A DNA stretch of 64,000 nt from Bacillus sp. RAR_GA_16. GTDB lineage: Bacteria > Bacillota > Bacilli > Bacillales > Guptibacillaceae. The position numbers and the translations under genes were made by a program. Position 1 is the stretch's first letter. Each line of letters begins with the position of its first letter. A model generated the notes under the pieces. The model was not told where the DNA came from, did no database searches, and was given only the letters and a program-made list of their open reading frames with translations. Positions 8,534 through 17,223 of this stretch are shown in pieces. Where the stretch lies: NCBI RefSeq assembly GCF_020165985.1, contig NZ_JAIUKZ010000007.1, positions 372,001-436,000 of the forward strand. The letters run 5' to 3'.

Positions 8534-10243
8534 TTGACGGCAACAATGAAACGTAACGTCTGGATTGTATGGCTTTTGTGCTGGCCTCTACTCATGTTTG
8601 CAACGTTCTATTTCTTTTCCCCCGATTATACAGGGAATATGGCCGATATTTTTGCGCTTTTTGTGCTTCTTGCCGTCGTTGCCATGATGCCAATCAATGT
8701 GAAAGGAACGGACCTTTTTTTTATCCAGGGAATATCATTGGCAGTTTTTCTAAGGTACGGTTTATTTGTGGAAACCATTTTAACTCAGCTAGCGATTCTC
8801 GTATTTTTGTTTAATTTGCGCGTTACGAGGAAAGATAGTCACCGCTATCCTGTTAATATGCTCATGTTTATGGTTGTTTCACTCGTATCAGGAGGACTTT
8901 TCTATTTACTTGGTGGCTCTACGGGTGAATTCTCTGGGGATGCGATTACTCAGCTCGTTCCTTCGATTGTTTACATTCTATCGCTAATCGTTGTGAATCA
9001 AATTCTTCTTCATTTTTTACGCATCTATATTTATAAAGAAGTTGATGCGAAATTCTTTGGGAAAGACATGCTTTGGGAAGCGATTTCTACAGGTGTAACC
9101 CTTCCGGTAGGATTCCTTTTATATATGTTACATACTTATCTTGGCACAATTGCCATCTTCTTTGTCGGTGTACCTTTTGTTCTGGCATCTCTTATGCTCA
9201 GGTTGTATTACTCGAGTCGAAAAGTGAACGATTTGCTTCAACAAACGAGTGAAATTGGTCAGCAAATTACGCAGTCACTTGATACAGATGAAATTCTCCA
9301 TTTGTTTTTGAATGAAGTAAAGGATATGTTTGTCGTTGATTATGCTTATATCTTGGATGCAGAAGAAGTAAAAAAGCTAACGATTATTAAAAGCTTTGAG
9401 AAAGGAAGAGGCGTCCGGGATAATGGAGACAATCACCTATTTGAAGAAGGCATTAGCTCTAGAGTCTGGCGCAGTGGGCGCAGTCGATTATATACAAAGC
9501 GAGCCCAATGGAAAAATCTAACTCAGGGAATTCTTCCACAAACAGCGAACGCTGTTATATCCGTACCTATGAAGCGTAATAAAAAGGTAGTCGGCATCAT
9601 CACACTAGCAACCGATCGCGTTCGATCATATGAAAAACATCACATTCTGGTTCTTCAAATTTTAGCGAACTATTTAGCGGTTGCGGTTGATAATGCGAGG
9701 CACTATGAAGAGACAAAAAGGCGCAGTGAGCGATGTCCGTTAACAAATTTGTATAACTTCCGCTTCTTTGGCGAATTATTGGCTGAGAAATACAAGCGTT
9801 TTAACATAAACCCTGTTCCATTTTCTATTATTCTAATCGACCTAGATCATTTCAAAAAAGTAAATGATACATTTGGTCATCATAGCGGAAACGAAGTCCT
9901 TTGTGGAGTGGCCAATCGACTTGAAGAAGAGGTTGGAAAACGAGGGACTGTTGCGCGATTTGGGGGAGAAGAATTTGTCGTTCTCCTCGAAAGTCATTCT
10001 CATAATGCAAGTTTACAAGTTGCTGAAGACTTACGATGTGCTATTGCGGACAGGCCGTTTGAAATCTTTAATGATCTTGATAATGGCAATCGTCAGGTTA
10101 TCTATGTAACGGCAAGTATAGGTGTAGCTACCGCTCCTGAGCAAGGAGAGGATGCTCAAATGTTAATACGAAATGCAGATCGGGCAATGTATACTGGTGC
10201 AAAGCAGCAAGGGCGTAATCGAGTCGCGAGCTATGTTGGATAA
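8534..10243 (+). CDS. Membrane-anchored GAF-GGDEF diguanylate cyclase
   Basis: 569 aa. Likely makes cyclic di-GMP from two GTP. N-terminal part (about 1-230) has several hydrophobic segments (NVWIVWLLCWPLLMFATFYF, IFALFVLLAVVAMMPI and others). A GAF-like domain follows (about 240-395: SLDTDEILHLFLNEVKDMF ... ANYLAVAVDNARHYEE). The GGDEF domain is at about 400-565, with CPLTNLYNFRFF, LIDLDHFKKVNDTFGHHSGN and the active-site loop ARFGGEEFVVLLES. The GGEEF loop is intact, so activity is expected. The RxxD inhibitory site upstream is not apparent (KRGTVA). TTG start at 8534 is favoured by GGAGGGGG just upstream; ATG 8546 is an alternative. It lies between folC and comC, a position empty in B. subtilis. 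Confidence 0.88.
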   Translation: MTATMKRNVWIVWLLCWPLLMFATFYFFSPDYTGNMADIFALFVLLAVVAMMPINVKGTDLFFIQGISLAVFLRYGLFVETILTQLAILVFLFNLRVTRKDSHRYPVNMLMFMVVSLVSGGLFYLLGGSTGEFSGDAITQLVPSIVYILSLIVVNQILLHFLRIYIYKEVDAKFFGKDMLWEAISTGVTLPVGFLLYMLHTYLGTIAIFFVGVPFVLASLMLRLYYSSRKVNDLLQQTSEIGQQITQSLDTDEILHLFLNEVKDMFVVDYAYILDAEEVKKLTIIKSFEKGRGVRDNGDNHLFEEGISSRVWRSGRSRLYTKRAQWKNLTQGILPQTANAVISVPMKRNKKVVGIITLATDRVRSYEKHHILVLQILANYLAVAVDNARHYEETKRRSERCPLTNLYNFRFFGELLAEKYKRFNINPVPFSIILIDLDHFKKVNDTFGHHSGNEVLCGVANRLEEEVGKRGTVARFGGEEFVVLLESHSHNASLQVAEDLRCAIADRPFEIFNDLDNGNRQVIYVTASIGVATAPEQGEDAQMLIRNADRAMYTGAKQQGRNRVASYVG

Positions 10244-10246
10244 TTA

Positions 10247-10285
10247 AATCCCTATCCTTCACTAGACAGAGGATAGGGATTTTTG
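10247..10285 (+). terminator. Terminator after the GGDEF gene
   Basis: AATCCCTATCC / GGATAGGGATT perfect stem with a TTTTTG tail, 4 nt after the stop codon. Confidence 0.85.
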
Positions 10286-10458
10286 ATTCGAGGTTTTTGA
10301 TCTTACTTAATGACCGGTTTTTTGTTTAAACAAGTTGTCGTCATAAGTTCGGAGATGTTTGATCTACAACGATCATTATTTTAATAGTCAAAAATTGAGA
10401 AACAACAATATAAGCTAACATAGCCTTAAAAATACGATAAAGAAGGATGTAAGAAAAT

Positions 10459-11214
10459 ATGGGGGTTTTGTTACATAGTTATTTATTTTTAATTGGCCTT
10501 GCGCTTGGTTCCTTTTTTAATGTTGTTGGCCTTCGTGTGCCAATCAAACAGTCGATTGTCACCCCACGCTCCTCTTGTCCAACATGTGAACGCGAACTTT
10601 CCTCGTTTGAGCTTATCCCGGTTTTTTCTTATTTATTTCAGCGAGGAAAATGTAAGGGGTGTTCTTCAAGTATTTCACCTATCTATGCATGGATTGAAAT
10701 CGTTACAGCAATTCTTTTTACAACTGCTCCTTTTTTAATAGGTTGGTCAAAAGAGTTGGTTATTTCCTATGGCTTGATTTCACTTCTCGTTATTATTTTT
10801 GTTTCAGATACCGTATATATGTTGATTCCTGATCGCATTCTTTTGTTTTTCGCAGTTTATTTTGTACTTGGTCGAATGATGGTTCCGATGGATCCTTGGT
10901 ATAGTCCTTTAATAGGAGTGATAGGTGGCTTTTTATTGCTCCTAGTGATTGCTGTGATTAGTAACGGCGGAATGGGTGGCGGTGACATTAAATTGTTTGC
11001 CCTGCTAGGGTTGGTTTTTGGTTATCAAGAACTAATTATTGTCTTTTTCTTTTCTACATTATTTGGAACGATTGTAGGGGTCTCGGGAGTATTGGTTGGA
11101 AAAGTAAAGAGGAAGCAGCCTATTCCATTTGGCCCTTATGTAGGGCTGGCAGCACTTATAACATATTTTTATGGTGCGCAACTCATACAATGGTATGATA
11201 GTTTTTTTGTATGA
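10459..11214 (+). CDS. comC: Prepilin leader peptidase ComC
   Basis: 251 aa, polytopic type IV prepilin peptidase/N-methylase that processes ComG pseudopilins for DNA uptake. The N-terminal region has LGSFFNVVGLRVP and the two zinc-type cysteine pairs CPTCERE and CKGCSSS (about 38-75). The aspartyl protease residues are in VSDTVYMLIPDRI (about 117-129) and MGGGDIKLFALLGL (about 175-188). About seven to eight hydrophobic segments are visible. ATG 10459 follows GAAGGATG. Upstream 10286-10458 is AT-rich and I found no clear AAAA-N5-TTTT ComK box. Confidence 0.93.
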   Translation: MGVLLHSYLFLIGLALGSFFNVVGLRVPIKQSIVTPRSSCPTCERELSSFELIPVFSYLFQRGKCKGCSSSISPIYAWIEIVTAILFTTAPFLIGWSKELVISYGLISLLVIIFVSDTVYMLIPDRILLFFAVYFVLGRMMVPMDPWYSPLIGVIGGFLLLLVIAVISNGGMGGGDIKLFALLGLVFGYQELIIVFFFSTLFGTIVGVSGVLVGKVKRKQPIPFGPYVGLAALITYFYGAQLIQWYDSFFV

Positions 11215-11235
11215 AGAATAGATAGGGTAACTTTG

Positions 11236-11266
11236 AACCACTCGCTTATAGGTGAGGGTTTTTTTA
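11236..11266 (+). terminator. Terminator after comC
   Basis: AACCACTC paired with GTGAGGGTT (one bulge), followed by seven T, 20 nt beyond the comC stop. Confidence 0.7.
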
Positions 11267-11358
11267 TTGTCATTCTATCCAACTCTAGTATTCTCAGTTC
11301 TAGCATATCTTTAGATTTCATAGACTGTAGTACAAGCCGGTACATGAGGGGGATGGGA

Positions 11359-12357
11359 ATGGAGAAGGAGAAACGCACGATTTCAATTCGATTAAATGAT
11401 GAAGTCCATAAGACTCCAGAAACACATAAAGAAAGCGCAGCGGCTGAGGAAAGAGAATTCGAATGGATTTTACCTGAGCGACGGGATGCTAAGAAAATTG
11501 TAGAATTAAAAAAACGTCATAGTCAGAAAAAAGTCACATCATTTTTTGAGCAGTCAAAGAAGAACCCGAGGTTACCAGTGGGTCGCAAAAAGAAAAAGCA
11601 TCTTGTACCTCATAATAAGATCGTGCCCTTTCATAAGAAAGTAATCGCTTCAGCAGTTTTTGCCATTGCGCTTGGTGTTTTATTTGGATTCGGTTTGTTA
11701 ATGGTTTTTGGTGGAGAAAGTGTCGCCACGCCTATAGATCAAACGAACGAAGCGGCATCCGTGGCAGTTAGTCAAACGGATTTATCCCTTGAACTACACG
11801 TCGTGCAGTCCGGTGCATATGAAACGGAAGAGTCTGCAAGGGAATTTCAAGATAAGCTAAAAGATAAAGGCTTACCTGCGACGATTTTTAAAGGAGAAAA
11901 ATATTTCTTGCTTATTGGTGTATCTCCTTCGGCAGAAGGTCAGGATGCTCTTGCAACATACTTTGAAAGCAATGGTCAGGAAGTATATAAAAAATTATGG
12001 ACGGTGGATGGGAAAAAAGTGGCGGCAAGCGAGGATCTGGCAAAGCATTTGAAAGAAAGTAAGGAGTTAATTGAACAGTTAACGACGCTGGACCTTGTTG
12101 CTTTATCAGACGGAGAGGTTTCAACTAAAGAGGTTACGGAGGTAAAGAAAGCGGTCCAAACCTGGAATGATAAAGGGAGCGGAATAAAGGAATGGGAAGA
12201 AAGTGAAGGACAAGCATTAGCAGAATCATTAAATGCTGCCTCAAAAGAAATTGAAAACTATTCGGCGGAAGAAACAGTACCCTCGTTATGGATGGCTCAG
12301 CAACATTTATTGGATGCGCTAGCGACATATCAAGAAGTTGTGAAGAGATTGGAATAG
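11359..12357 (+). CDS. spoIIB: SpoIIB, stage II sporulation protein with SPOR domain
   Basis: 332 aa. In B. subtilis SpoIIB localises to the sporulation septum and helps engulfment and septal peptidoglycan thinning. Seen here: a cytoplasmic basic region (1-95), one membrane segment (about 95-118, VIASAVFAIALGVLFGFGLL), and an extracytoplasmic SPOR-like domain (about 150-215: LHVVQSGAYETEESAREF ... LIGVSPSAEGQDAL). A helical C-terminal region follows. ATG 11359 (MEKEKRTISIRLND) is chosen for GAGGGGG 6 nt upstream; the ORF is open back to 11233 through the comC terminator. The position between comC and maf is the B. subtilis order. Confidence 0.85.
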   Translation: MEKEKRTISIRLNDEVHKTPETHKESAAAEEREFEWILPERRDAKKIVELKKRHSQKKVTSFFEQSKKNPRLPVGRKKKKHLVPHNKIVPFHKKVIASAVFAIALGVLFGFGLLMVFGGESVATPIDQTNEAASVAVSQTDLSLELHVVQSGAYETEESAREFQDKLKDKGLPATIFKGEKYFLLIGVSPSAEGQDALATYFESNGQEVYKKLWTVDGKKVAASEDLAKHLKESKELIEQLTTLDLVALSDGEVSTKEVTEVKKAVQTWNDKGSGIKEWEESEGQALAESLNAASKEIENYSAEETVPSLWMAQQHLLDALATYQEVVKRLE

Positions 12358-12405
12358 TCTGATATTTGCGGAGTGAATGAATAAAAGGTACGATATGTTA
12401 GGAGT

Positions 12406-12441
12406 GTTAAGAACGACCCTCCTGAACGGATCGTTCTTAAC
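12406..12441. repeat. Perfect 11-bp inverted repeat in the spoIIB-maf gap
   Basis: GTTAAGAACGA and TCGTTCTTAAC flank a 14-nt spacer. There is no T run on either side, so it is not a canonical terminator. It could be an operator or an mRNA structure. The remainder of 12358-12612 holds this and the next hairpin only. Confidence 0.5.
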
Positions 12442-12533
12442 GAACTAAAATAAGATTAAACAAATTTTAACTGTATGCACATACAGAATCGAAGTGAAAC
12501 GAAAAATGTAAAGGAACGCTAGAAAATTAAATT

Positions 12534-12582
12534 GTGGAAAGAAAAGGGATTTGATAAGCTGTTATCAAGCCCTTTTCCCACT
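12534..12582 (+). promoter_or_regulatory. Long hairpin upstream of maf
   Basis: GTGG...AAAAGGG..TTGATAA pairs with TTATCAAGCCCTTTTCCCAC across a GCTG loop, ending 30 nt before maf. It lacks an immediate T tract (a TCTTTTAC run follows), so it may be a weak terminator or a leader structure. Confidence 0.45.
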
Positions 12583-12612
12583 TGTGAATCTTTTACAAAA
12601 AAGGGTGGTAAA

Positions 12613-13191
12613 ATGAAGCGCCTCGTCTTAGCCTCAGGGTCTCCACGAAGAAAAGAACTTCTAGAGCAAGTGAACCTCCAATTTGAGATTATCGTCAGCC
12701 GCTTTGAAGAATATCACTCTCATTCTGTTCCCCCTTCTGAACTTGTGAAACAGCTTGCATTTGGGAAAGCGAACGATGTTTTTGTGAATGCCTCGGACGC
12801 TGTTGTTCTTGGAGCAGATACGGTTGTCACACTTGATCACGATGTACTTGGGAAGCCAGAAAGTCGGGAGCATGCGAGGCAGATGCTGAAAGCTTTATCT
12901 GGCCGAACACATATCGTTTATTCGGGTGTGGTCATTCTATCTGGTGAGCAACGTTCACAGTTCTGTGAAGCAACGGAAGTAGAATTTTGGGACTTAACAG
13001 ATACGGATATTGAGAACTATCTTGATACCGGTGAGCCGTTTGATAAAGCGGGAGGTTATGGTATACAGGGTTTCGGTGCCGCCTTTGTGAAACGTATTCA
13101 AGGGGATTATTATAGTGTGGTAGGGCTTCCGATTTCCAAAACACTTCGAGAACTTGGGGCGTTTGGAATTTTTCCGGAGATTCAACGTTAG
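12613..13191 (+). CDS. maf: Maf family nucleotide pyrophosphatase
   Basis: 192 aa. Maf proteins hydrolyse non-canonical or pyrimidine nucleoside triphosphates (house-cleaning) and in B. subtilis overproduction inhibits septation. The N-terminal signature LASGSPRRKELLEQV and the second motif VVLGADTVVTLD (about residues 65-76) are present, with GKP and the C-terminal DKAGGYGIQGFGAAFV. ATG 12613 follows AAGGGTGG. The longer ORF from 12532 would run through a strong hairpin and is rejected. It precedes radC-mreB as in B. subtilis. Confidence 0.94.
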   Translation: MKRLVLASGSPRRKELLEQVNLQFEIIVSRFEEYHSHSVPPSELVKQLAFGKANDVFVNASDAVVLGADTVVTLDHDVLGKPESREHARQMLKALSGRTHIVYSGVVILSGEQRSQFCEATEVEFWDLTDTDIENYLDTGEPFDKAGGYGIQGFGAAFVKRIQGDYYSVVGLPISKTLRELGAFGIFPEIQR

Positions 13192-13222
13192 TCAGACACG
13201 AAGATGAATCCAGGGAGGAAGC

Positions 13223-13915
13223 GTGTTGCTTAAAACACCGTTAATGATTCGTGATTATCCAGAAGAGGAGCGCCCGAGAGAGCGTCTTGTGAAGGAGGGT
13301 CCTGAGACATTGTCTAATCAAGAGCTATTGGCGATTATTCTCAGGACCGGTACGAAGCAGGAGTCTGTCCTGCAGCTCTCATATCGCATTATTCACTATT
13401 TTGAAGGGCTGCGGCTTCTTAAAGATGCGAGTATTGAAGAATTAACCTCTTTAAATGGCGTAGGCACAGCTAAAGCTGTTCAACTCATTGCAGCGATGGA
13501 ACTCGGTAGAAGGGTTAGTCGTCTTCAAATGGAGGAACGCTATACCATTCGTTCACCGGAAGATGGTGCGAATTATGTGATGGAAGACATGCGCTTTTTA
13601 TCACAAGAGCATTTTGTTTGCTTATACTTAAACACGAAGAATCAAGTATTACATCGTCAAACCGTATTTGTCGGAAGCTTAAATGCATCTATAGTGCATC
13701 CTCGAGAAGTTTTTCGAGAAGCTTTCAGGCGATCAGCGGCATCATTAATTTGCTTTCATAATCATCCAAGCGGTGATCCGACACCGAGCCGAGAAGATAT
13801 TGAAGTAACAAAACGTCTCGCAGAGTGTGGTAAAATGCTTGGTATTGATATGCTTGATCATATTATTATCGGAGATCAAAAGTTTATTAGTTTAAAAGAA
13901 AAAGGGTACGTATAG
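13223..13915 (+). CDS. radC: RadC family JAB/MPN-domain protein
   Basis: 230 aa. N-terminal helix-hairpin-helix region (about 40-90, SLNGVGTAKAVQLIAAMELG) and C-terminal JAB1/MPN domain with the metal motif CFHNHPSGDPTPSREDIEVT (about 172-192). Its physiological role is uncertain: it was named for radiation sensitivity but this function is not supported in B. subtilis or E. coli. GTG start at 13223 is preceded by GGGAGGA. It lies directly upstream of mreB. Confidence 0.93.
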   Translation: MLLKTPLMIRDYPEEERPRERLVKEGPETLSNQELLAIILRTGTKQESVLQLSYRIIHYFEGLRLLKDASIEELTSLNGVGTAKAVQLIAAMELGRRVSRLQMEERYTIRSPEDGANYVMEDMRFLSQEHFVCLYLNTKNQVLHRQTVFVGSLNASIVHPREVFREAFRRSAASLICFHNHPSGDPTPSREDIEVTKRLAECGKMLGIDMLDHIIIGDQKFISLKEKGYV

Positions 13916-14009
13916 GCTGTGGGATAGTTTTCCCACTACCGTTTTCAATACTGATGCAGTATAATCATACTTATGAGTTTTGCTTGAATTGAAGGGAGAT
14001 TTAACATAA

Positions 14010-15048
14010 ATGTTTGGTGGATTTTCAAGAGATATGGGAATAGATTTAGGTACAGCTAACACGCTGGCATATGTAAAAGGAAAAGGTGTCGTCGTTCGCG
14101 AACCATCCGTTGTTGCACTTCGGACAGATACAGGGTCAATTGAAGCAGTTGGTAACGATGCAAAGAACATGATTGGTCGTACACCGGGAAATATTGTGGC
14201 CCTTCGTCCAATGAAAGATGGCGTAATTGCTGATTTTGAAACAACTGCAACGATGCTGAAATATTTCATTCAGCAAGCACAGAAAAACCGTTCTGTTTTT
14301 GCGCGAAAGCCTAACGTCATGGTATGTGTACCTTCAGGTATTACAGCTGTTGAAAAAAGAGCAGTTGAAGATGCAACGCGTCAGGCAGGCGCACGTGAAC
14401 CTTATACGATTGAAGAGCCTTTTGCAGCAGCGATTGGTGCAGATTCTACCAGTTTGGGAGCCGACCGGAAGTATGGTAGTCGATATCGGTGGGGGAACAA
14501 CAGAAGTTGCCATCATTTCTCTTGGAGGAATTGTAACAAGTGAATCGATTCGCATTGCTGGAGATGAAATGGACGAGTCTATTATTCAGTATGTGAAGAA
14601 AACGTATAATTTGATGATAGGTGAACGTACGGCTGAACAGCTTAAACTTGAAATTGGTTCTGCTGGAACAACAGAAGGCATTGATGCCATGGATATTCGT
14701 GGGCGTGACCTTGTAACAGGTCTTCCAAAAACAATCAGCGTTTCTGCTGATGAAGTGTCTGGAGCGCTACGTGATACAGTCAATAGTATTATGGAAGCTG
14801 TGAAAGTAACGTTAGAGAAAACGCCACCTGAGCTTGCGGCGGATATTATGGATCGTGGCATTGTTCTTACAGGAGGCGGAGCGTTACTACGAAACTTGGA
14901 CCAGGTCATTAGTGACGAAACAAAAATGCCTGTAATTGTTGCAGAAAACCCGCTGGAATGCGTTGCGATTGGTACCGGACGTGCGCTTGAAAATATTCAT
15001 TTGTTCAAATCGAGAGCTGGTATAACTTCCCGCTCAAAACAGAAGTAG
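14010..15048 (+). pseudogene. mreB: mreB, rod-shape actin homologue, one frameshift
   Basis: Actin-like ATPase organising the lateral cell-wall machinery. The first reading frame (14010 to about 14444) has the phosphate-1 motif [19 protein letters not shown] and ends at [11 protein letters not shown]. The second frame starts near 14446 with [20 protein letters not shown] and carries the adenosine motif [15 protein letters not shown] to the stop. Deleting one base at 14443-14446 (GATTC to GATC) gives [11 protein letters not shown], the normal family sequence, and a protein of about 345 aa. Since MreB is needed for normal rods and both parts are pristine, a sequencing error is the likeliest explanation. 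It heads mreB-mreC-mreD-minC-minD. Confidence 0.92.
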
Positions 15049-15064
15049 TTGGAAGGTGTAACGC

Positions 15065-15943
15065 ATGCCACAATTTTTTTCAAATAAACGTCTCATTGTA
15101 TTGCTTGTGAGCATTATTATTTTAGTTGCGTTAATCGGTACATCAATGAAAGAACGCGATGCGCTTACAATGCCTGAGCAGTTTTTCAAAGATTCCATTG
15201 GTTGGCTTCAATCAATCTTCTATAAACCCGCTAATTCAGTAGCGGGTTTATTTGAGAGTATTGGAGATATGAAAGACATGTATGAAGAAAATGAGCTACT
15301 TAAATCGAGGCTTAATGAATTCGTTGCCGTGTCAGAAGAACTAAAAACCGTTAAGAAAGAAAATAAAGATTTAAAAAGTGAGTTAAACATTGACTCCTCA
15401 ACTGGGCTATCGAACTATCAGACGTTTCATGCAAATATGATTGCCCGGTCACCTGATCGGTGGAATGATTTGTTAACGATTGATAAGGGAGAGCAAGACG
15501 GAGTAAAAGCGGATATGGCTGTAGCGACGCCAGATGGTTTAATTGGAAAAGTAAAAAATGTTCAGCCCTTCTCTTCAACCGTTCAACTGATTAGTGACGT
15601 TGATCGTACGAATCGGATTGCCGCCATGACGCAGGAAGATAAAAATGTCTTCGGAACGATTGAAGGATATGATACGGAAAAAGAAGTGTTGCTTTTCTCT
15701 AAAATTCCTGTTGATACGAAAGTGGAGAAAGGCCAAACCGTTATTACAGCTGGTAATGGTGGGATTTTCCCACGCGGTATTGTTATAGGTGAAATTGTTG
15801 ATATTGAAACGGATAACGTCGGGACAACCCAAACAGCTTATGTGAAACCAGCTTCTGATTTATATGATATTAACAATGTCATGATTATTGATCGCGGTGC
15901 ACAAAACGTAAATCCTGATGAGGGGGAAGGTGAAGAAGAATGA
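15065..15943 (+). CDS. mreC: Rod shape-determining protein MreC
   Basis: 292 aa, bitopic scaffold linking MreB to wall synthesis enzymes. Short cytoplasmic tail, one membrane helix (about 8-27, LIVLLVSIIILVALIGTSM), a coiled coil (about 68-105, DMYEENELLKSRLNEFVAVSE), then the periplasm-type double beta-barrel region (about 115-275, NMIARSPDRWNDLLTIDKG). It ends in an acidic tail. GGAAGGTG lies upstream of ATG 15065. It overlaps mreD by 4 nt. Confidence 0.95.
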   Translation: MPQFFSNKRLIVLLVSIIILVALIGTSMKERDALTMPEQFFKDSIGWLQSIFYKPANSVAGLFESIGDMKDMYEENELLKSRLNEFVAVSEELKTVKKENKDLKSELNIDSSTGLSNYQTFHANMIARSPDRWNDLLTIDKGEQDGVKADMAVATPDGLIGKVKNVQPFSSTVQLISDVDRTNRIAAMTQEDKNVFGTIEGYDTEKEVLLFSKIPVDTKVEKGQTVITAGNGGIFPRGIVIGEIVDIETDNVGTTQTAYVKPASDLYDINNVMIIDRGAQNVNPDEGEGEEE

Positions 15944-16485
15944 GGCGTTTTTTTCTAGTTGGAACGCTATTTATTCTTTTTCTTCTGGAAGGCACTGTTT
16001 TTCAGGTGTTTGCACCTGAACAATACGGTTTTGACTTCCAGCTCATTCCTCGTTTTGTGACGGTGATTGTCGTCATGATTGGAATGGTGCTGTCCCCAGC
16101 TTATGGCGTTCTATACGGTGTTGTTTTTGGACTTCTACATGATTTGATTTATACGGATCTTGTCGGGGTATATATGTTTGGAATGTCGGTTGCAGCTTAC
16201 ATAATCGGTTATTTATCGAAAGTTTTTCACCTGAATTGGTTTACGACCTTAATACTTGGGTTATTAGGTGTTACGATGGTGGAATTCTATGTGTATGAAT
16301 TGTTTTCTTTAATTAATGTAACGGACGTATCTTTCCATTCCTTCTTCTACAGTCGCTATCTTCCTTCCTTACTTTTAAATGGAATCTTTTTGCTTATTGT
16401 TTACTATCCTGTAAAACGGTTGCTTGAAGATTTATCTGAAAGCCGTAGACAAGAAAATCAGGCCAAAAGAAGGAGTTTCCTTTAG
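15940..16485 (+). CDS. mreD: Rod shape-determining membrane protein MreD
   Basis: 181 aa, very hydrophobic, with about five membrane segments (for example FFLVGTLFILFLLEGTVFQVF near the N-terminus). Partner of MreC and the elongation machinery. The start ATG overlaps the mreC stop (ATGA), giving translational coupling. Confidence 0.92.
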   Translation: MRRFFLVGTLFILFLLEGTVFQVFAPEQYGFDFQLIPRFVTVIVVMIGMVLSPAYGVLYGVVFGLLHDLIYTDLVGVYMFGMSVAAYIIGYLSKVFHLNWFTTLILGLLGVTMVEFYVYELFSLINVTDVSFHSFFYSRYLPSLLLNGIFLLIVYYPVKRLLEDLSESRRQENQAKRRSFL

Positions 16486-16520
16486 CAACGTTGAATTATT
16501 CTATGTTGAGGTGAATGAAA

Positions 16521-17204
16521 TTGTCTATGGTACAAAAGCAAACACAGCATTTTGTAACGATTAAAGGAACGAAAGACGGCCTGAATCTGATTTTAGATGA
16601 TTCCTGCGCTTTTCGTGATGTGATAAATGAGCTTGATGAAAAACTTTCTGCTCGACATATTCAGCAAACAGAAGGACATACGATTACCGTTACACTTAAA
16701 ATGGGCAATCGGTATTTAACTGAAAAGCAGGAAAATGAACTTCGCGCAATGATTCAATCGAAGCAAAACCTTGAAATTGATCGTATTGATTCAAATGTTA
16801 TTTCTCGAGTTGAAGCAGAAGAAGAGCGCAAGAGATCCACGATAACATCCGTAGCGAGAACGGTTCGATCTGGACAAGTTCTTGAAGTAGATGGAGATTT
16901 GCTTCTAATCGGAGATGTGAATCCAGGTGGCACTGTCAAAGCTTTCGGCAATATTTTTGTAATGGGAACGCTTCGGGGCATTGCCCATGCAGGAGCTCAT
17001 GGGGATATCAAAGCGGTTATTACAGCTGCTGTGATGAAACCTTCTCAGCTTAAAATTGCAGATCTTATCAGTAGGCCGCCTGATCAAGTAAGCGCAAGCA
17101 TTCATGAAGCAGAATGTGCTTTTGTCAAAGACGGTCAATCTGAAATCAGCGTTGATCGCGTTCAAATACTGACCAAAGTACGACCGAACTTGACTAGGTT
17201 GTAG
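16521..17204 (+). CDS. minC: Septum site-determining protein MinC
   Basis: About 227 aa, inhibitor of FtsZ assembly positioned by MinD. The N-terminal FtsZ-interacting domain (about 5-100, VTIKGTKDGLNLILDD) and the C-terminal beta-helix domain (about 118-215: VRSGQVLEVDGDLLLIGDVNPGG, GTLRGIAHAGAHGD) are present. GAGGTGA abuts ATG 16515, so the TTG at 16521 is better spaced; ATG 16527 is a further option. Directly upstream of minD. Confidence 0.94.
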   Translation: MSMVQKQTQHFVTIKGTKDGLNLILDDSCAFRDVINELDEKLSARHIQQTEGHTITVTLKMGNRYLTEKQENELRAMIQSKQNLEIDRIDSNVISRVEAEEERKRSTITSVARTVRSGQVLEVDGDLLLIGDVNPGGTVKAFGNIFVMGTLRGIAHAGAHGDIKAVITAAVMKPSQLKIADLISRPPDQVSASIHEAECAFVKDGQSEISVDRVQILTKVRPNLTRL

Positions 17205-17223
17205 ACAGAAAGGGGAATGTTGT

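Noticed and set aside
10286-10458. ComK box upstream of comC
   Set aside because: I scanned for AAAA-N5-TTTT pairs and found none with correct spacing.
13892-14269. 125-codon minus-strand open frame at the start of mreB
   Set aside because: Antisense to conserved mreB sequence and without a plausible ribosome site or family.
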